A DNA stretch of 64,000 bases from Pseudomonas luteola NBRC 103146 (GTDB lineage: Bacteria > Pseudomonadota > Gammaproteobacteria > Pseudomonadales > Pseudomonadaceae). Below, in pieces: positions 8,603 to 18,347 of the stretch; within the stretch, counting starts at the first letter, position 1; each line of letters opens with the position of its first letter. The notes under the pieces were generated by a model. It saw only the letters and a program-made list of their open reading frames with translations. It did not search any database and was not told the origin of the DNA. The stretch lies in contig NZ_BDAE01000015.1 of NCBI RefSeq assembly GCF_002091675.1, forward strand, positions 62,001-126,000, given 5' to 3'. The position numbers were made by a program, and so were the translations under genes.

Positions 8603-8968
8603 TTACTCTTCAAAGTGCCAGGCATCGTAGAGTTCGCTGGCAGAAGCGCTTGCTACTTCCTTGCGTGCCTTGAGCCAATCGGTCAGGGCCTGACGGTCTT
8701 CCTCGGTGGGCGAGCCGTAGCGCTTGTTTGCCATGATAGTGCCTTCGATCCAGGTTTCGCCGAAGCCACCCATGTAGTCCAGGTTACGGGACTCGACGAA
8801 ATCGACGAAATCGCTCAGCAGCGTTTCTAGCGCTTCATCTTCAAGCGATTCCTTGAAATCAGCCTTGAGCTCGAATGCCAGTTCCTGGAATTCGCCCAGG
8901 TAGAGCTTCTTGCGGATACGGCGCTTCATGCGGCTAAGACGGGGATCGTTGGCAGTAGATTCGGACAT
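8603..8968 (-). CDS. yggL: YggL family ribosome-associated protein (DUF469)
   Basis: 121 residues. The family blocks RLRRK-like SRMKRRIRKKLYLGEFQ and the central FVDFVESRNLDYMGG match YggL/DUF469, an acidic protein reported to associate with the 50S ribosome. The length is typical for the Pseudomonas form. It converges with the Mrr-like gene and shares its terminator. Its promoter lies between it and the cobalamin riboswitch. Confidence 0.88.
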   Translation of the reverse strand: MSESTANDPRLSRMKRRIRKKLYLGEFQELAFELKADFKESLEDEALETLLSDFVDFVESRNLDYMGGFGETWIEGTIMANKRYGSPTEEDRQALTDWLKARKEVASASASELYDAWHFEE

Positions 8969-9191
8969 AGGGAGACCTGTAGCTCGATAACTTCATGGCC
9001 AGCCAAAGGGTTTGACTGGATGGAAAGCGGCGCATTATCACCAGCTTCAGCCAGCATGGCTATCAAATATGATAGCGCGGTGACGATAAAGCGAAATGAA
9101 TCTGTCGCGCCGGTAGATTTTCTGCGCAAAGATTTATCCCCATTTGCCATGACTTTCGTTGACGCTCCCAGGGCTTGCCCGTAACCTGCGC

Positions 9192-9370
9192 GTCTGCTTG
9201 AGGTGCCTCGTGACATGGGTCGACGAGGTGAAACAGGGAAGCCGGTAGCAAGCCGGCGCTGCCCCCGCAACGGTAGGTGAGTTGAACGTCGCACAGGCCA
9301 CTGGACAGCTGTCTGGGAAGGCGCGGCGGAGGAGTTTTCCGCTCACGAGCCCGGAGACCGGCCTCAGGCA
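9192..9370 (+). promoter_or_regulatory. cobalamin (adenosylcobalamin) riboswitch
   Basis: The class signature is read in order: GAGGTGCC, the core AGGTGAAACAGGGAAGCCGG (9226 onward), GCTGCCCCCGCAACGGTA, CACTG, GGGAAGGCGCGG, and the B12 box GAGCCCGGAGACCGGCC ending near 9364. It lies 130 bases before cobO on the same strand. Binding of B12 should repress the cob operon by sequestering the ribosome site or ending transcription early. Confidence 0.95.
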
Positions 9371-9497
9371 TTACACGGCAATGCGGAGGGCATTGATCGT
9401 CGCACAGGGCTAATGGCGTTGTGCGTCGTTGCCTCATCTGTATCCTTGCGGAGCAGATCTTTCCGTTCGCCTCAGCCCTTGCCTGAAGGAGAGCGTC

Positions 9498-10139
9498 ATG
9501 AGCGATACCCCAGAAACCCCCACCTCGTTACCCGTCGATGATGCGCGCAATGAGCGCCACCGTGAGCGAATGGTCCGTAAGAAAGCTGTCATGGACGAGC
9601 GGATCGCCAATGCACAGAATGAGCGAGGCTTGCTGCTGGTACACACCGGTATCGGCAAGGGCAAGAGCAGCTCTGCCTTTGGCATGGTGGCCCGAGCCTT
9701 GGGGCATGGACTGAAAGTGGGCGTCGTACAGTTCATCAAGGGACGCGTCAGCACCGGTGAGCAGATGTTCTTCCAGCGGTTCCCCGAGGAGGTCCGTTAC
9801 CATGTGATGGGCCAGGGATTCACGTGGGAGACCCAGGATCGTCAACGGGACATCGAAAACGCTGCCAGTGCCTGGGCTGTGGCCAAGGCATTATTGAGTG
9901 ATCCTGAAATAGCACTCGTAGTGCTTGATGAACTGAATATCGCATTCAAGCATGGCTACCTGAAGGTTGAAGACGTGCTGGCGGATATCGAGGCGCGTCC
10001 GGTCTCCCAACACGTTGTCGTAACGGGGCGCGGTGCACCGCAGGCGCTGATCGACGCGGCTGATACCGTCAGTGAAATGGGCTTGGTCAAGCATGCCTTC
10101 CAGAGCGGCATTCGCGCCCAGAAAGGAATCGAATTTTGA
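9498..10139 (+). CDS. cobO: cob(I)yrinic acid a,c-diamide adenosyltransferase
   Basis: 213 residues from the ATG at 9498, with AAGGAG 6 bases upstream; an upstream extension in frame is discarded. The P-loop HTGIGKGKSS (about 50-59) binds ATP, whose adenosyl group goes to the cobalt of cob(I)yrinic acid a,c-diamide. The N-terminal arm RNERHRERMVRKKA is typical of CobO/BtuR. It is the first gene of the cobalamin operon and directly follows the riboswitch. The next gene starts within its stop codon. Confidence 0.95.
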   Translation: MSDTPETPTSLPVDDARNERHRERMVRKKAVMDERIANAQNERGLLLVHTGIGKGKSSSAFGMVARALGHGLKVGVVQFIKGRVSTGEQMFFQRFPEEVRYHVMGQGFTWETQDRQRDIENAASAWAVAKALLSDPEIALVVLDELNIAFKHGYLKVEDVLADIEARPVSQHVVVTGRGAPQALIDAADTVSEMGLVKHAFQSGIRAQKGIEF

Positions 10140-11437
10140 ACCTGCATGATCATCGTCGGTGTCCGGCGCTCCTGGTTGCCGCGCCGGCCTCCGGCCAAGG
10201 CAAGACCAGTGTAACGGCAGCCCTGGCACGTCTGCATACAAGGCAGGGCCGCAAGGTCCGTGTATTCAAGTGCGGCCCGGACTTTCTCGATCCCATGATC
10301 CTGGCCCGTGCGAGCGGTGCGCCGGTGTACCAGCTTGACTTGTGGATGGTAGGGGAAGAAGAAAGTCGCCTGCTGCTATGGGAAGCAGCAGGCGAAGCTG
10401 ATCTGATCCTTATCGAAGGCGTCATGGGGCTGTTTGACGGCACGCCGTCTAGTGCGGACCTGGCACGTCGCTTCAATGTGCCGGTACTGGGTATTATTGA
10501 GGCGACCGGCATGGCGCAGACCTTTGGGGCATTAGCCTACGGTCTTGCACATTATCAGGCGGATCTGCCCTTTGCTGGCGTGCTGGCCAATCGTGGCTCC
10601 AGCGCCCGGCAGACCGAGCTGCTCAAGGCCAGTTTGCCAAGCGGTATGCGCTGGTTTGGTGCCTTGCCGCGCAACTCGGGTATCGAGTTGCCGAGCCGGC
10701 ATCTTGGGCTGATCCAGGCTGACGAGTTGTCGGATCTGGATGCACGTCTGGACGCTGCGGCCGATGCCATTGCTGCCAGTGCCGATACCTCACTACCGGA
10801 GCCTGTGCTGTTTCAGGCCCCTATGAAGAAGAGCGTCGAACCGCTGCTGGCTGATGTGCGCATCGGGGTTGCACGCGACGCGGCACTGTCGTTTCTGTAT
10901 CAGGCGAACCTTGATCTTCTACGCGCCATGGGCGCTGAGATTCGGCATTTTTCAGTGTTGCAGGACCAGCAGTTACCGGAAGTAGACAGTCTCTACTTGC
11001 CGGGCGGTTATCCTGAATTACATATTCAACAGCTGTCTGGAAATACCGCCATGCAGTCTGCTATTCGGGCGCATCATGCCGCAGGCAAGCCCATTCTGGC
11101 CGAATGCGGGGGGATGCTCTATCTGCTGGAGCGCCTGGCTGACAAGACAGGCGAGCAGGGCGAGATGGTTGGACTTCTCGAAGGGGAAGCTACCTTGCAG
11201 CCACGTCTTACTGCACTGGCGCTGCAAAGCGTTGCCTTCGATAGCGGCACCTTGCGTGGCCATACGTATCATCACTCATCCTTGGAATCGCCACTGGCTC
11301 CAACGTTGCGTGGTATCTGTCCCAATGGCAAGGCCACGGCGGAGTCGGTGTTCCAACAGGGCCGCCTGACTGCCAGCTACATTCACTTCTACATGCCATC
11401 CGCCCCCGAAACGGCGGCTGCCCTGCTAGCACCATGA
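10136..11437 (+). CDS. cobB: cobyrinate (hydrogenobyrinate) a,c-diamide synthase
   Basis: 433 residues. An N-terminal P-loop domain (ASGQGKTSVT) is followed by a C-terminal type-1 glutamine amidotransferase domain with nucleophile Cys324 (AECGGM) and a GHTYHHS histidine. It amidates the a and c carboxylates of the corrin ring using ATP and glutamine. The start is a TTG that overlaps the cobO stop and has AAGGA 8 bases upstream; no nearby ATG would keep the P-loop. TTG is consistent with reduced, coupled translation in the operon. Confidence 0.93.
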   Translation: MNLHDHRRCPALLVAAPASGQGKTSVTAALARLHTRQGRKVRVFKCGPDFLDPMILARASGAPVYQLDLWMVGEEESRLLLWEAAGEADLILIEGVMGLFDGTPSSADLARRFNVPVLGIIEATGMAQTFGALAYGLAHYQADLPFAGVLANRGSSARQTELLKASLPSGMRWFGALPRNSGIELPSRHLGLIQADELSDLDARLDAAADAIAASADTSLPEPVLFQAPMKKSVEPLLADVRIGVARDAALSFLYQANLDLLRAMGAEIRHFSVLQDQQLPEVDSLYLPGGYPELHIQQLSGNTAMQSAIRAHHAAGKPILAECGGMLYLLERLADKTGEQGEMVGLLEGEATLQPRLTALALQSVAFDSGTLRGHTYHHSSLESPLAPTLRGICPNGKATAESVFQQGRLTASYIHFYMPSAPETAAALLAP

Positions 11438-12099
11438 ATCCTCACGCCTTTACTTCCGCCGAACAGGCCGGCGTCTATCGTGCTATCGCCGAACGACGTG
11501 ACATGCGTCATTTCAGTGGCGGCCATGTACCGGAGGATCAGCTGCGGCGGCTGTTGAGCGCTGCTCATCAAGCGCCAAGCGTAGGCCTCATGCAGCCATG
11601 GCGCTTCATGCGCATTACTGACCAGGGGCTGCGTGCCGAGCTTTACCGGCTGGTCGAGTCCGAGCGTGTCTGCACGGCAGAGGCGCTGGGTGAGCGTAGC
11701 GATGAGTTCATGCGGCTCAAGGTGGAAGGCATAAAGGAGTGTGCCGAGCTGCTGGTGGCTGCCCTCATGGAGGGGCGAGAAGCCCATATCTTCGGACGCC
11801 GTACGCTGCCTGAAATGGACGTGGCATCGCTGTCTTGTGCGATCCAGAATCTATGGTTGTCCGCCCGGGCGGAGGGGCTCGGGATGGGATGGGTTTCGCT
11901 GTTCGACCCGGCTGCGGTGGCTGAACTGCTGGAGATGCCGGAAGGCAGCAAGCCGCTGGCCATCCTGTGTCTTGGCCCTGTCGAGGCCTTTTACAATCAG
12001 CCCATGCTGGTCGAGGAGGGTTGGCGAACGGCTCGCCCGTTGGATGAGCTCGTGTTTGAAAACCGCTGGGGTTCTGTCAAGGAGACTGAGAAGACATGA
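11434..12099 (+). CDS. bluB: 5,6-dimethylbenzimidazole synthase
   Basis: 221 residues of the nitroreductase fold. BluB breaks down reduced FMN with oxygen to make 5,6-dimethylbenzimidazole, the lower ligand of B12. The early RRDMRHFSG and [10 protein letters not shown] blocks and the [12 protein letters not shown] segment are characteristic. It starts by a 4-base overlap with cobB and ends by a 4-base overlap with cbiB. Its presence shows that the organism makes the ligand itself under oxygen. Confidence 0.93.
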   Translation: MNPHAFTSAEQAGVYRAIAERRDMRHFSGGHVPEDQLRRLLSAAHQAPSVGLMQPWRFMRITDQGLRAELYRLVESERVCTAEALGERSDEFMRLKVEGIKECAELLVAALMEGREAHIFGRRTLPEMDVASLSCAIQNLWLSARAEGLGMGWVSLFDPAAVAELLEMPEGSKPLAILCLGPVEAFYNQPMLVEEGWRTARPLDELVFENRWGSVKETEKT

Positions 12100-13004
12100 T
12101 TCTGGCCCTGACCACCTTTTTAGGTGTACTGCTGGATACGATACTGGGCGAGCCTCGACGTTGGCATCCTCTGGTGGGATTTGGCCGGTGGGCAAACGCG
12201 CTGGAGCGCCGTTTCAATCCAGGCGGTGGCGGCTGGCGCAGTCACGGGCTGACGGCCTGGTGCATGGCTGTACTACCGTGGGTCGTCTTGGTAGCGCTAC
12301 TCGATCAGATTCCCTACGTAGGCTGGCTGGTTGAGGCGCTGGCGCTGTACTTCGCGCTTGGCCTTAAAAGCTTGGGCGAGCATGCCAAGCCCATCGCGCT
12401 GGCGCTACGGCGTAATAACCTGGAGGAGGCGCGGCGGCGTGTTGGCTATGTGGTCAGCCGGGAAACCCGTGAGCTGGATGAAGAGGCTGTCGCGCGGGCA
12501 GGTACAGAATCCGTACTGGAAAACGGAAGCGACGCTGTTTTTGCGGCTCTCTTCTGGTTTGTCCTGTTAGGCGCCCCGGGTGTTGTTCTATACCGCTTGG
12601 CCAATACGCTGGATGCCATGTGGGGCTATCGCAATACCCGCTTCGAACGCTTTGGCTGGGCGGCTGCACGCATAGATGATGGGCTTAATTACGTGCCGGC
12701 GCGTCTGGTGGCATTGACGTATGCACTGTTGGGTAACTTTGGCTCCGCTCTGCATTGCTGGCGAACACAGGCGCCTCGTTGGGACAGTCCCAATGCCGGT
12801 CCAGTCATGGCGGCGGGCGCCGGTGCGCTGGGCGTGACACTGGGTGGTCCAGCGCGCTATCACGGCGAGCTACATGATCGGCCTATTCTGGGATTGGGGC
12901 CTGCACCCACAGCGCACAGTATCGATATGGCACTGCTGCTCGTCCGTCGGGGCGTCATGCTCTGGGTGGCAGTTATCGTGCTGGGAGGCGTGATCAGTGC
13001 TTGA
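12096..13004 (+). CDS. cbiB: adenosylcobinamide-phosphate synthase
   Basis: 302 residues of an integral inner-membrane protein. The conserved [16 protein letters not shown] block is near the N-terminus, and [18 protein letters not shown] and [20 protein letters not shown] lie in the middle. It attaches (R)-1-amino-2-propanol phosphate to adenosylcobyric acid. In the Pseudomonas denitrificans naming it is CobD. Its ATG overlaps the bluB stop, and its 3' end overlaps the next gene by 8 bases. Confidence 0.93.
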   Translation: MILALTTFLGVLLDTILGEPRRWHPLVGFGRWANALERRFNPGGGGWRSHGLTAWCMAVLPWVVLVALLDQIPYVGWLVEALALYFALGLKSLGEHAKPIALALRRNNLEEARRRVGYVVSRETRELDEEAVARAGTESVLENGSDAVFAALFWFVLLGAPGVVLYRLANTLDAMWGYRNTRFERFGWAAARIDDGLNYVPARLVALTYALLGNFGSALHCWRTQAPRWDSPNAGPVMAAGAGALGVTLGGPARYHGELHDRPILGLGPAPTAHSIDMALLLVRRGVMLWVAVIVLGGVISA

Positions 13005-13986
13005 GCATGGCGGACGTCTGCGCAAGGCTGCGCAGCGTTATGGTATCGCGTTGGAGGATTGGCTGGACCTGTCGACAGGGCTTGCGCCTATGCCCTGGCC
13101 AATACCCCACATACCGTTATCAGCCTGGGCGCGTCTGCCCGAGACAAACGACGGCCTGGAGCAGGCTGCTGCTTGTTACTACGGTGCTCCACGAGTGCTG
13201 CCTGCTGCCGGCTCGCAGGCGGCCATCCAAGCCCTTCCCACACTTCGCCCTGAGGGGCGAGTAGGCGTACTGGCACCCTGCTACGCTGAACACGAGCAGG
13301 CCTGGGAGCGAGCAGGGCATTGTGTTGTACCCCTGTCACTGGGCGATGTAGACGCAACGCTGAGCACGCTTGACGTCTTGGTGCTGGTCAACCCGAACAA
13401 TCCTACCGGACAGCTTATCGAGCCTGAGCGGCTGCTCCGCTGGCATGCCAATCTGATTCACCGGGGTGGTTGGCTAGTCGTGGATGAGGCGTTCATGGAT
13501 CTCTCTCCCGCTTACAGTCTGGCTTCATGGACGGATCGGCAGGGATTGATCGTACTGCGGTCTTTCGGGAAATTCTTCGGTCTTGCCGGTATCCGCCTGG
13601 GCTTTGTGCTGGCTGAAGCGAACTTGCTGGAACGACTGGACGATGTTTTGGGCCCTTGGACAGTCAGTGGTCCAGCACGGGCCGTGGCACGTGAAATTCT
13701 GCTCGATGAGGGTGGTCATGACCGGCAGCGCAAGAGGCTTGCAACGGCAGGGCAGCGCCTGGCTGATGTATTGACCGCTCACGAGTTGGTCCCTGATGGC
13801 GGATGCGGTCTGTTTCAATGGTTGTCTCGACCCGATGCTGAGGCGCTTCATGAGTTCCTGGCCAGACGAGCCATTCTCACGCGTTTTTTCCCCTCAATAG
13901 CGGGCATCCGCTTTGGTCTTCCCGGTGACGAAGCCGGGTGGACGCGACTCACCCTGGCTTTGCAGGCATACAAGGATTCCTTATGA
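12997..13986 (+). CDS. cobD: threonine-phosphate decarboxylase
   Basis: 329 residues of a PLP-dependent aminotransferase-fold protein. [10 protein letters not shown] and [10 protein letters not shown] are visible, and the lysine region [16 protein letters not shown] carries the PLP-binding Lys. It makes (R)-1-amino-2-propanol phosphate from threonine phosphate for cbiB. The start is a GTG at 12997 with GGGAGG 8 bases upstream, inside the end of cbiB. In the P. denitrificans naming it is CobC. Confidence 0.9.
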   Translation: MLEHGGRLRKAAQRYGIALEDWLDLSTGLAPMPWPIPHIPLSAWARLPETNDGLEQAAACYYGAPRVLPAAGSQAAIQALPTLRPEGRVGVLAPCYAEHEQAWERAGHCVVPLSLGDVDATLSTLDVLVLVNPNNPTGQLIEPERLLRWHANLIHRGGWLVVDEAFMDLSPAYSLASWTDRQGLIVLRSFGKFFGLAGIRLGFVLAEANLLERLDDVLGPWTVSGPARAVAREILLDEGGHDRQRKRLATAGQRLADVLTAHELVPDGGCGLFQWLSRPDAEALHEFLARRAILTRFFPSIAGIRFGLPGDEAGWTRLTLALQAYKDSL

Positions 13987-15440
13987 CAACCGTGATGGTG
14001 CAAGGCACCACCTCCGATGCCGGCAAGAGCACCTTGGTCGCCGGTTTATGCCGCTGGCTCAAACGCCAGGGAGTTGCTGTCGTACCGTTCAAACCACAAA
14101 ACATGGCTCTCAACAGTGCCGTCACGGCAGACCATGGTGAGATAGGGCGCGCCCAGGCTGTACAGGCCCAAGCCTGTGGAATCGCGCCGCATACAGATAT
14201 GAATCCCGTGTTGCTCAAACCCAATACGGACATCGGCGCACAGGTCATTATCCATGGTCGTGCAGTGGCTACGATGGATGCCAAGACCTATCACGGCTAC
14301 AAGCGTATCGCTCGCGAGGCGGTGCTGGAATCCCATGCGCGTCTGGCCGGCCGATACGAGGTGATCATGGTGGAAGGAGCAGGCTCGCCCGCAGAAATCA
14401 ACCTGCGTGAAGGCGATATTGCCAACATGGGGTTTGCCGAGCGCGTGGACTGCCCGGTTATCCTGATCGCCGATATCGATCGGGGCGGTGTCTTCGCCCA
14501 TCTCGTGGGCACGCTAGAGCTTCTCAGCGAGTCGGAGCAGCAGCGTGTGGCAGGTTTCGTCATCAACCGTTTCCGCGGCGATATCGCATTGCTCAAGCCG
14601 GGCCTGGACTGGCTGGAAGCGCGGACGGGCAAGCCGGTGCTGGGTGTTCTGCCTTACTTGCACGACCTGCATCTCGAAGCCGAAGATGCGGTCGATACGC
14701 GACAGATCGCCAAGCGGGACGAGGTTATCCGAGTAGTGGTGCCGGTGTTTCCACGCATCAGCAACCACACTGACTTCGATCCGTTAAGGCTGCATCCCCA
14801 AGTCGAAATCAGTTTTGTAAGACAAGGTCAGGCGCTACCGCCTTGCGACCTGATCATTCTTCCTGGGTCAAAAAGCGTGCGAGGCGATCTGGCCTTCATG
14901 CGCAAACAGGGGTGGAATAGTGATATTCAACGGCATCTCCGTTATGGAGGACGCGTGCTGGGTATTTGTGGCGGCTATCAGATGCTGGGCCGTACCGTAA
15001 GTGACCCGCTCGGGTTGGAAGGTGATCCAGGTGACAGCACAGGTTTGGGCGTGCTCGACATGAACACCGAGCTGGCCGCTGAAAAACAACTCCGTAATGT
15101 CGCGGGGTGCCTGGCGGCTACCCGGTCTGCCGTAACAGGGTACGAGATTCATGCGGGAGTCACCGAAGGGGCCGCCTTGGAGCGACCTGCCATTATCCTG
15201 GATGATGGTCGCTGCGATGGCGCACTGAGCGAAGACGGGCTGATCATGGGAACCTACCTGCATGGGTTGTTCGAGTCGCCTGATGCGTGCACCGCCTTGT
15301 TGCGCTGGGCGGGGCTGACTACTCCTGAACGTGTCGACTACCATGCCTTGCGCGAGCGCGATCTCGAACGGCTGGCGGACTTGGTCGACCAGCATCTGGA
15401 CACCGCGAAATTGCGTGCTTTATGTGGAATAAACCAATGA
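13983..15440 (+). CDS. cobQ: cobyric acid synthase
   Basis: 485 residues from the ATG at 13983, which overlaps the cobD stop. The N-terminal synthetase domain has the P-loop-like [10 protein letters not shown] and [10 protein letters not shown]. The C-terminal amidotransferase domain has the Cys in [12 protein letters not shown] and a late GTYLHGLFE histidine motif. It amidates the b, d, e and g side chains of adenosylcobyrinate a,c-diamide. Length and motifs are normal. A longer upstream reading exists but lies inside cobD. Confidence 0.95.
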   Translation: MTTVMVQGTTSDAGKSTLVAGLCRWLKRQGVAVVPFKPQNMALNSAVTADHGEIGRAQAVQAQACGIAPHTDMNPVLLKPNTDIGAQVIIHGRAVATMDAKTYHGYKRIAREAVLESHARLAGRYEVIMVEGAGSPAEINLREGDIANMGFAERVDCPVILIADIDRGGVFAHLVGTLELLSESEQQRVAGFVINRFRGDIALLKPGLDWLEARTGKPVLGVLPYLHDLHLEAEDAVDTRQIAKRDEVIRVVVPVFPRISNHTDFDPLRLHPQVEISFVRQGQALPPCDLIILPGSKSVRGDLAFMRKQGWNSDIQRHLRYGGRVLGICGGYQMLGRTVSDPLGLEGDPGDSTGLGVLDMNTELAAEKQLRNVAGCLAATRSAVTGYEIHAGVTEGAALERPAIILDDGRCDGALSEDGLIMGTYLHGLFESPDACTALLRWAGLTTPERVDYHALRERDLERLADLVDQHLDTAKLRALCGINQ

Positions 15441-15958
15441 AGGAATTGATTCTGGGGGGCGCGCGTTCGGGCAAGAGTCGCCTTGCAGAAAAATTGGCCA
15501 CTGACTCAGGTCTGGATGTCATCTACATTGCGACGGCCCAGGCCTGGGACGGCGAAATGCGTACCCGAATTGCCCAGCATGCCGACCGCCGCCCCGTTGA
15601 GTGGAGACTGGTGGAAGAGCCTCTTTATCTAGCTGCGGTGCTGCGAGCTCATGCTTCGGCTGAGCGCTGTCTTCTGGTGGATTGCCTGACCCTCTGGCTG
15701 ACCAATCTTCTAATAGCAGAGGATGCCACTATGCTTGCCCGGGAGCGAGCAGCCTTGCTGGAAGCCCTATCCGAACTACCAGGCCATATCATTCTGGTCA
15801 GCAACGAGACTGGCATGGGAGTAGTGCCGCTGGGTGAGCTAACCCGGCGCTATGTCGATGAGGCGGGCTGGCTGCACCAGGCGCTGGCCGAGCAATGTGA
15901 TCGTGTTGTGTTGACCGTGGCAGGTTTGCCAATGACGCTCAAAGGAGCTTCTTTATGA
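15437..15958 (+). CDS. cobU: bifunctional adenosylcobinamide kinase / guanylyltransferase
   Basis: 173 residues starting at [18 protein letters not shown], whose P-loop GGARSGKS is diagnostic. It phosphorylates adenosylcobinamide and then forms adenosylcobinamide-GDP. The histidine in [10 protein letters not shown] is in the expected place for the guanylylated residue. The ATG at 15437 overlaps the cobQ stop; an ATG at 15422 lies in cobQ and has no ribosome site. It is also called CobP. Confidence 0.93.
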   Translation: MKELILGGARSGKSRLAEKLATDSGLDVIYIATAQAWDGEMRTRIAQHADRRPVEWRLVEEPLYLAAVLRAHASAERCLLVDCLTLWLTNLLIAEDATMLARERAALLEALSELPGHIILVSNETGMGVVPLGELTRRYVDEAGWLHQALAEQCDRVVLTVAGLPMTLKGASL

Positions 15959-17010
15959 CGCAGTACTGGTGGCAGGCACCCTGTCAGCCATTGGATGAGC
16001 GGGCCCGCCAGTTGGCGACGGCCCGCCAGGCGCAGCTTACCAAGCCGCGTGGCGCACTCGGGCTGCTGGAGCAGGTTGCGATTGATCTGGCGGCGATGCA
16101 GGGACGTGAACGGCCTGTTATCGAGCACGTGACAATCAGTGTCTTCGCAGGGGATCACGGTGTCGTGGAGGAAGGGGTGTCGGCCTATCCTCAGGCGGTG
16201 ACAGGCGAAATGCTGCGCAACTTTGTTGGCGGTGGCGCTGCCATCAGCGTTCTGGCGCGTTCGCTCAAGGCTCCGCTGGAGGTCATTAATCTGGGAACCG
16301 CTGAGCCAACGGAGGCGTTGCCAGGCGTTATTGATCGTCCTCTTGGTCCAGGTACGGCCAACTTTACTCGCGAGCCGGCCATGACTGTTGCTCAATGCGA
16401 GGTAGCTCTGCAGGCAGGACGAGACAGCGTCCAGAAAGCCAAGGCAAGCGGCGCTCAGCTGTTTATCGGTGGTGAGATGGGGATTGGCAACACCACGGCG
16501 GCCAGCGCTATGGCTTGTGCATTGCTGGAAGCTTCACCCCTCGCGATGACGGGGCCGGGAACCGGACTCGATGCAGATGGCATTGCCTTGAAGGTCGCGG
16601 TTATCCAGCGTGGTCTGCTACGCCATGCGGAGTCATTGAGTAACCCGCTAAAGGTGTTGCGCCGTCTGGGTGGCTTCGAGATTGCCGCGTTGACCGGTGC
16701 TTACCTTGCCTGCATGCAGGAGGGAGTTCCGGCGTTGGTCGATGGGTTCATCAGCTCTGTTGCCGCCTTGTGCGCCGTACGAATGAGCCCCACCGGGCGT
16801 GAGTGGCTGCTGTTTGCTCACAGCGGAGCCGAGCCGGGCCATGCACTTGTGCTTGAAGCACTCAACGCTCAGCCGCTGATTGAGCTGGGGCTGCGTCTGG
16901 GGGAGGGAAGCGGTGCAGCATTGGCGGTGCCCTTGCTTCAGTTGGCGTGTCGCCTGCATGGCGAAATGGCGACCTTTGCCGAGGCCAGCGTATCGGATCG
17001 CCCGGCATGA
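15955..17010 (+). CDS. cobT: nicotinate-nucleotide-dimethylbenzimidazole phosphoribosyltransferase
   Basis: 351 residues. Family blocks include [43 protein letters not shown] and the C-terminal [10 protein letters not shown]. It makes alpha-ribazole phosphate from the BluB product. AAAGGAG lies 9 bases before the start, and the start overlaps cobU. The glutamate in LRLGEGSG is in the usual place for the catalytic base. Confidence 0.95.
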   Translation: MTQYWWQAPCQPLDERARQLATARQAQLTKPRGALGLLEQVAIDLAAMQGRERPVIEHVTISVFAGDHGVVEEGVSAYPQAVTGEMLRNFVGGGAAISVLARSLKAPLEVINLGTAEPTEALPGVIDRPLGPGTANFTREPAMTVAQCEVALQAGRDSVQKAKASGAQLFIGGEMGIGNTTAASAMACALLEASPLAMTGPGTGLDADGIALKVAVIQRGLLRHAESLSNPLKVLRRLGGFEIAALTGAYLACMQEGVPALVDGFISSVAALCAVRMSPTGREWLLFAHSGAEPGHALVLEALNAQPLIELGLRLGEGSGAALAVPLLQLACRLHGEMATFAEASVSDRPA

Positions 17011-17585
17011 GCCTGTTTCTGTTGAGACATGGGGAAACACAAGGGCCGGGCGGTTTTCGCGGGCGTCTGGATCATCCACTGTCGGAGCAGGGGTGGTCCA
17101 GTATGCGGGCCGCGGCCTTGGCATTACCGCCATGGGAGTTGATTATCAGCTCGCCCCTTGAGCGGTGCCGAGCCTTTGCCGAGTGGCTGGCGAGTATGCA
17201 GGACGTGGAATGCAAACTTGAGCCTGACCTGCGCGAGTTGGACTTTGGCGATTGGGAGGGGCGTACCGCTGCCGAACTGATGGAGGGTCAGGCTGATGCC
17301 CTAGGCCAGTTCTGGGCTGATCCCTACAGTTTTACGCCGCCCAATGGAGAGCCGGTGGCCACGTTCGAACAGCGTGTCCTAGGCGCCATGGAGCGTATAG
17401 TCAGGCGTACAGCGGATACGCGCGCACTAGTGGTAACCCATGGCGGCGTTATCCGGTTGTTGCTGGCTCGGCAGCAGGGGCTACCTCGCAAGGATCTGCT
17501 TCAAGTAGAAGTTCCTTATGCCAGTCTTCATGCTTTTGAGGCGTCTGCCTTGAGCGACACGTACCCACCATGCTGCCCTTCCTGA
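17007..17585 (+). CDS. cobC: alpha-ribazole phosphatase
   Basis: 192 residues of the histidine phosphatase superfamily, starting [13 protein letters not shown] with the phosphorylated His in LRHGE. A second conserved histidine is in VVTHGGVIR, and ELDFGDWEG is typical of CobC-like enzymes. It should dephosphorylate alpha-ribazole phosphate or adenosylcobalamin phosphate. The start at 17007 overlaps the cobT stop and is chosen over a longer upstream frame. Its 3' end overlaps cobS by 16 bases. Confidence 0.9.
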   Translation: MSLFLLRHGETQGPGGFRGRLDHPLSEQGWSSMRAAALALPPWELIISSPLERCRAFAEWLASMQDVECKLEPDLRELDFGDWEGRTAAELMEGQADALGQFWADPYSFTPPNGEPVATFEQRVLGAMERIVRRTADTRALVVTHGGVIRLLLARQQGLPRKDLLQVEVPYASLHAFEASALSDTYPPCCPS

Positions 17586-18304
17586 TTGCCCTGCAGTTCT
17601 TGACTCGTCTGCCGGTACGCCTGCCCGGCATGCCTCCACCCGAGAAAACCGGTGAGTCTTTATTGTGGTACCCCATGGTAGGCGTGCTGGTGGGTACCAT
17701 TTTATGGCTGCTTGGCAGCCTGCTCGGGCAAGCGGCTCCGGTATTGCAGGCCGCTATTGTTCTGGCTGTATGGGTCGCGCTGACCGGTGCGCTGCATCTG
17801 GATGGCCTGGCGGACACGGCAGATGCCTGGGTCGGTGGCTTTGGTGACCGTGAACGCACCCTGACAATCATGAAGGACCCTCGCTCCGGCCCGATGGCGG
17901 TCGTTGCGGTGATCATTGTGCTCTTGCTCAAGTTCGCGGCGCTTTACGTACTGCTTGAGCACCACCAGTTGGATGCCGTCCTCCTAGTTCCCTGGCTTGC
18001 GCGAGTTGCTCTGCCTGGGCTGCTACTCGTGACCCCTTACGCAAGGCCGGGAGGCTTGGGTCAGGTGCTAGTCGATCACATGCCGAAGCGATTGCTGCGC
18101 CTTGTACTGGCCGCCCATGTCATCGCCATGTTGCTCGTGATACGCGAAAGCCTGATCGCTTTGCTGATGGCAGTGCTGCTCTTTCTGTGGCTTCGTCGAG
18201 CATTCATGACACGCCTGGGCGGGACTACTGGCGATACGGCGGGTGCGCTGGTCGAGTTGCTTGAGTGCGGTGTTCTGGTTGCGCTAGCCCTGACGAGTAC
18301 CTGA
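17570..18304 (+). CDS. cobS: adenosylcobinamide-GDP ribazoletransferase
   Basis: 244 residues of a polytopic inner-membrane protein. The first residues [12 protein letters not shown], the HLDGLADTADAW metal-binding motif and the MKDPRSGPMAV block are diagnostic. It joins adenosylcobinamide-GDP to alpha-ribazole to finish the coenzyme. It is the last gene of the operon and is followed immediately by a strong terminator. Also called CobV. Confidence 0.94.
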   Translation: MLPFLIALQFLTRLPVRLPGMPPPEKTGESLLWYPMVGVLVGTILWLLGSLLGQAAPVLQAAIVLAVWVALTGALHLDGLADTADAWVGGFGDRERTLTIMKDPRSGPMAVVAVIIVLLLKFAALYVLLEHHQLDAVLLVPWLARVALPGLLLVTPYARPGGLGQVLVDHMPKRLLRLVLAAHVIAMLLVIRESLIALLMAVLLFLWLRRAFMTRLGGTTGDTAGALVELLECGVLVALALTST

Positions 18305-18307
18305 ATA

Positions 18308-18335
18308 AAAACGCCGCCTCAAGGGCGGCGTTTTT
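18308..18335. terminator. intrinsic terminator at the end of the cobalamin operon
   Basis: ACGCCGCC (18311-18318) pairs with GGCGGCGT (18324-18331), with AAAAA before and TTTTT after. It works in both directions and also ends the convergent fadL-like gene. Confidence 0.92.
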
Positions 18336-18347
18336 CATACGTGTCTA

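Noticed and set aside
14868-15395. 175-codon minus-strand frame inside cobQ.
   Set aside because: Antisense to a conserved enzyme with normal motifs throughout.
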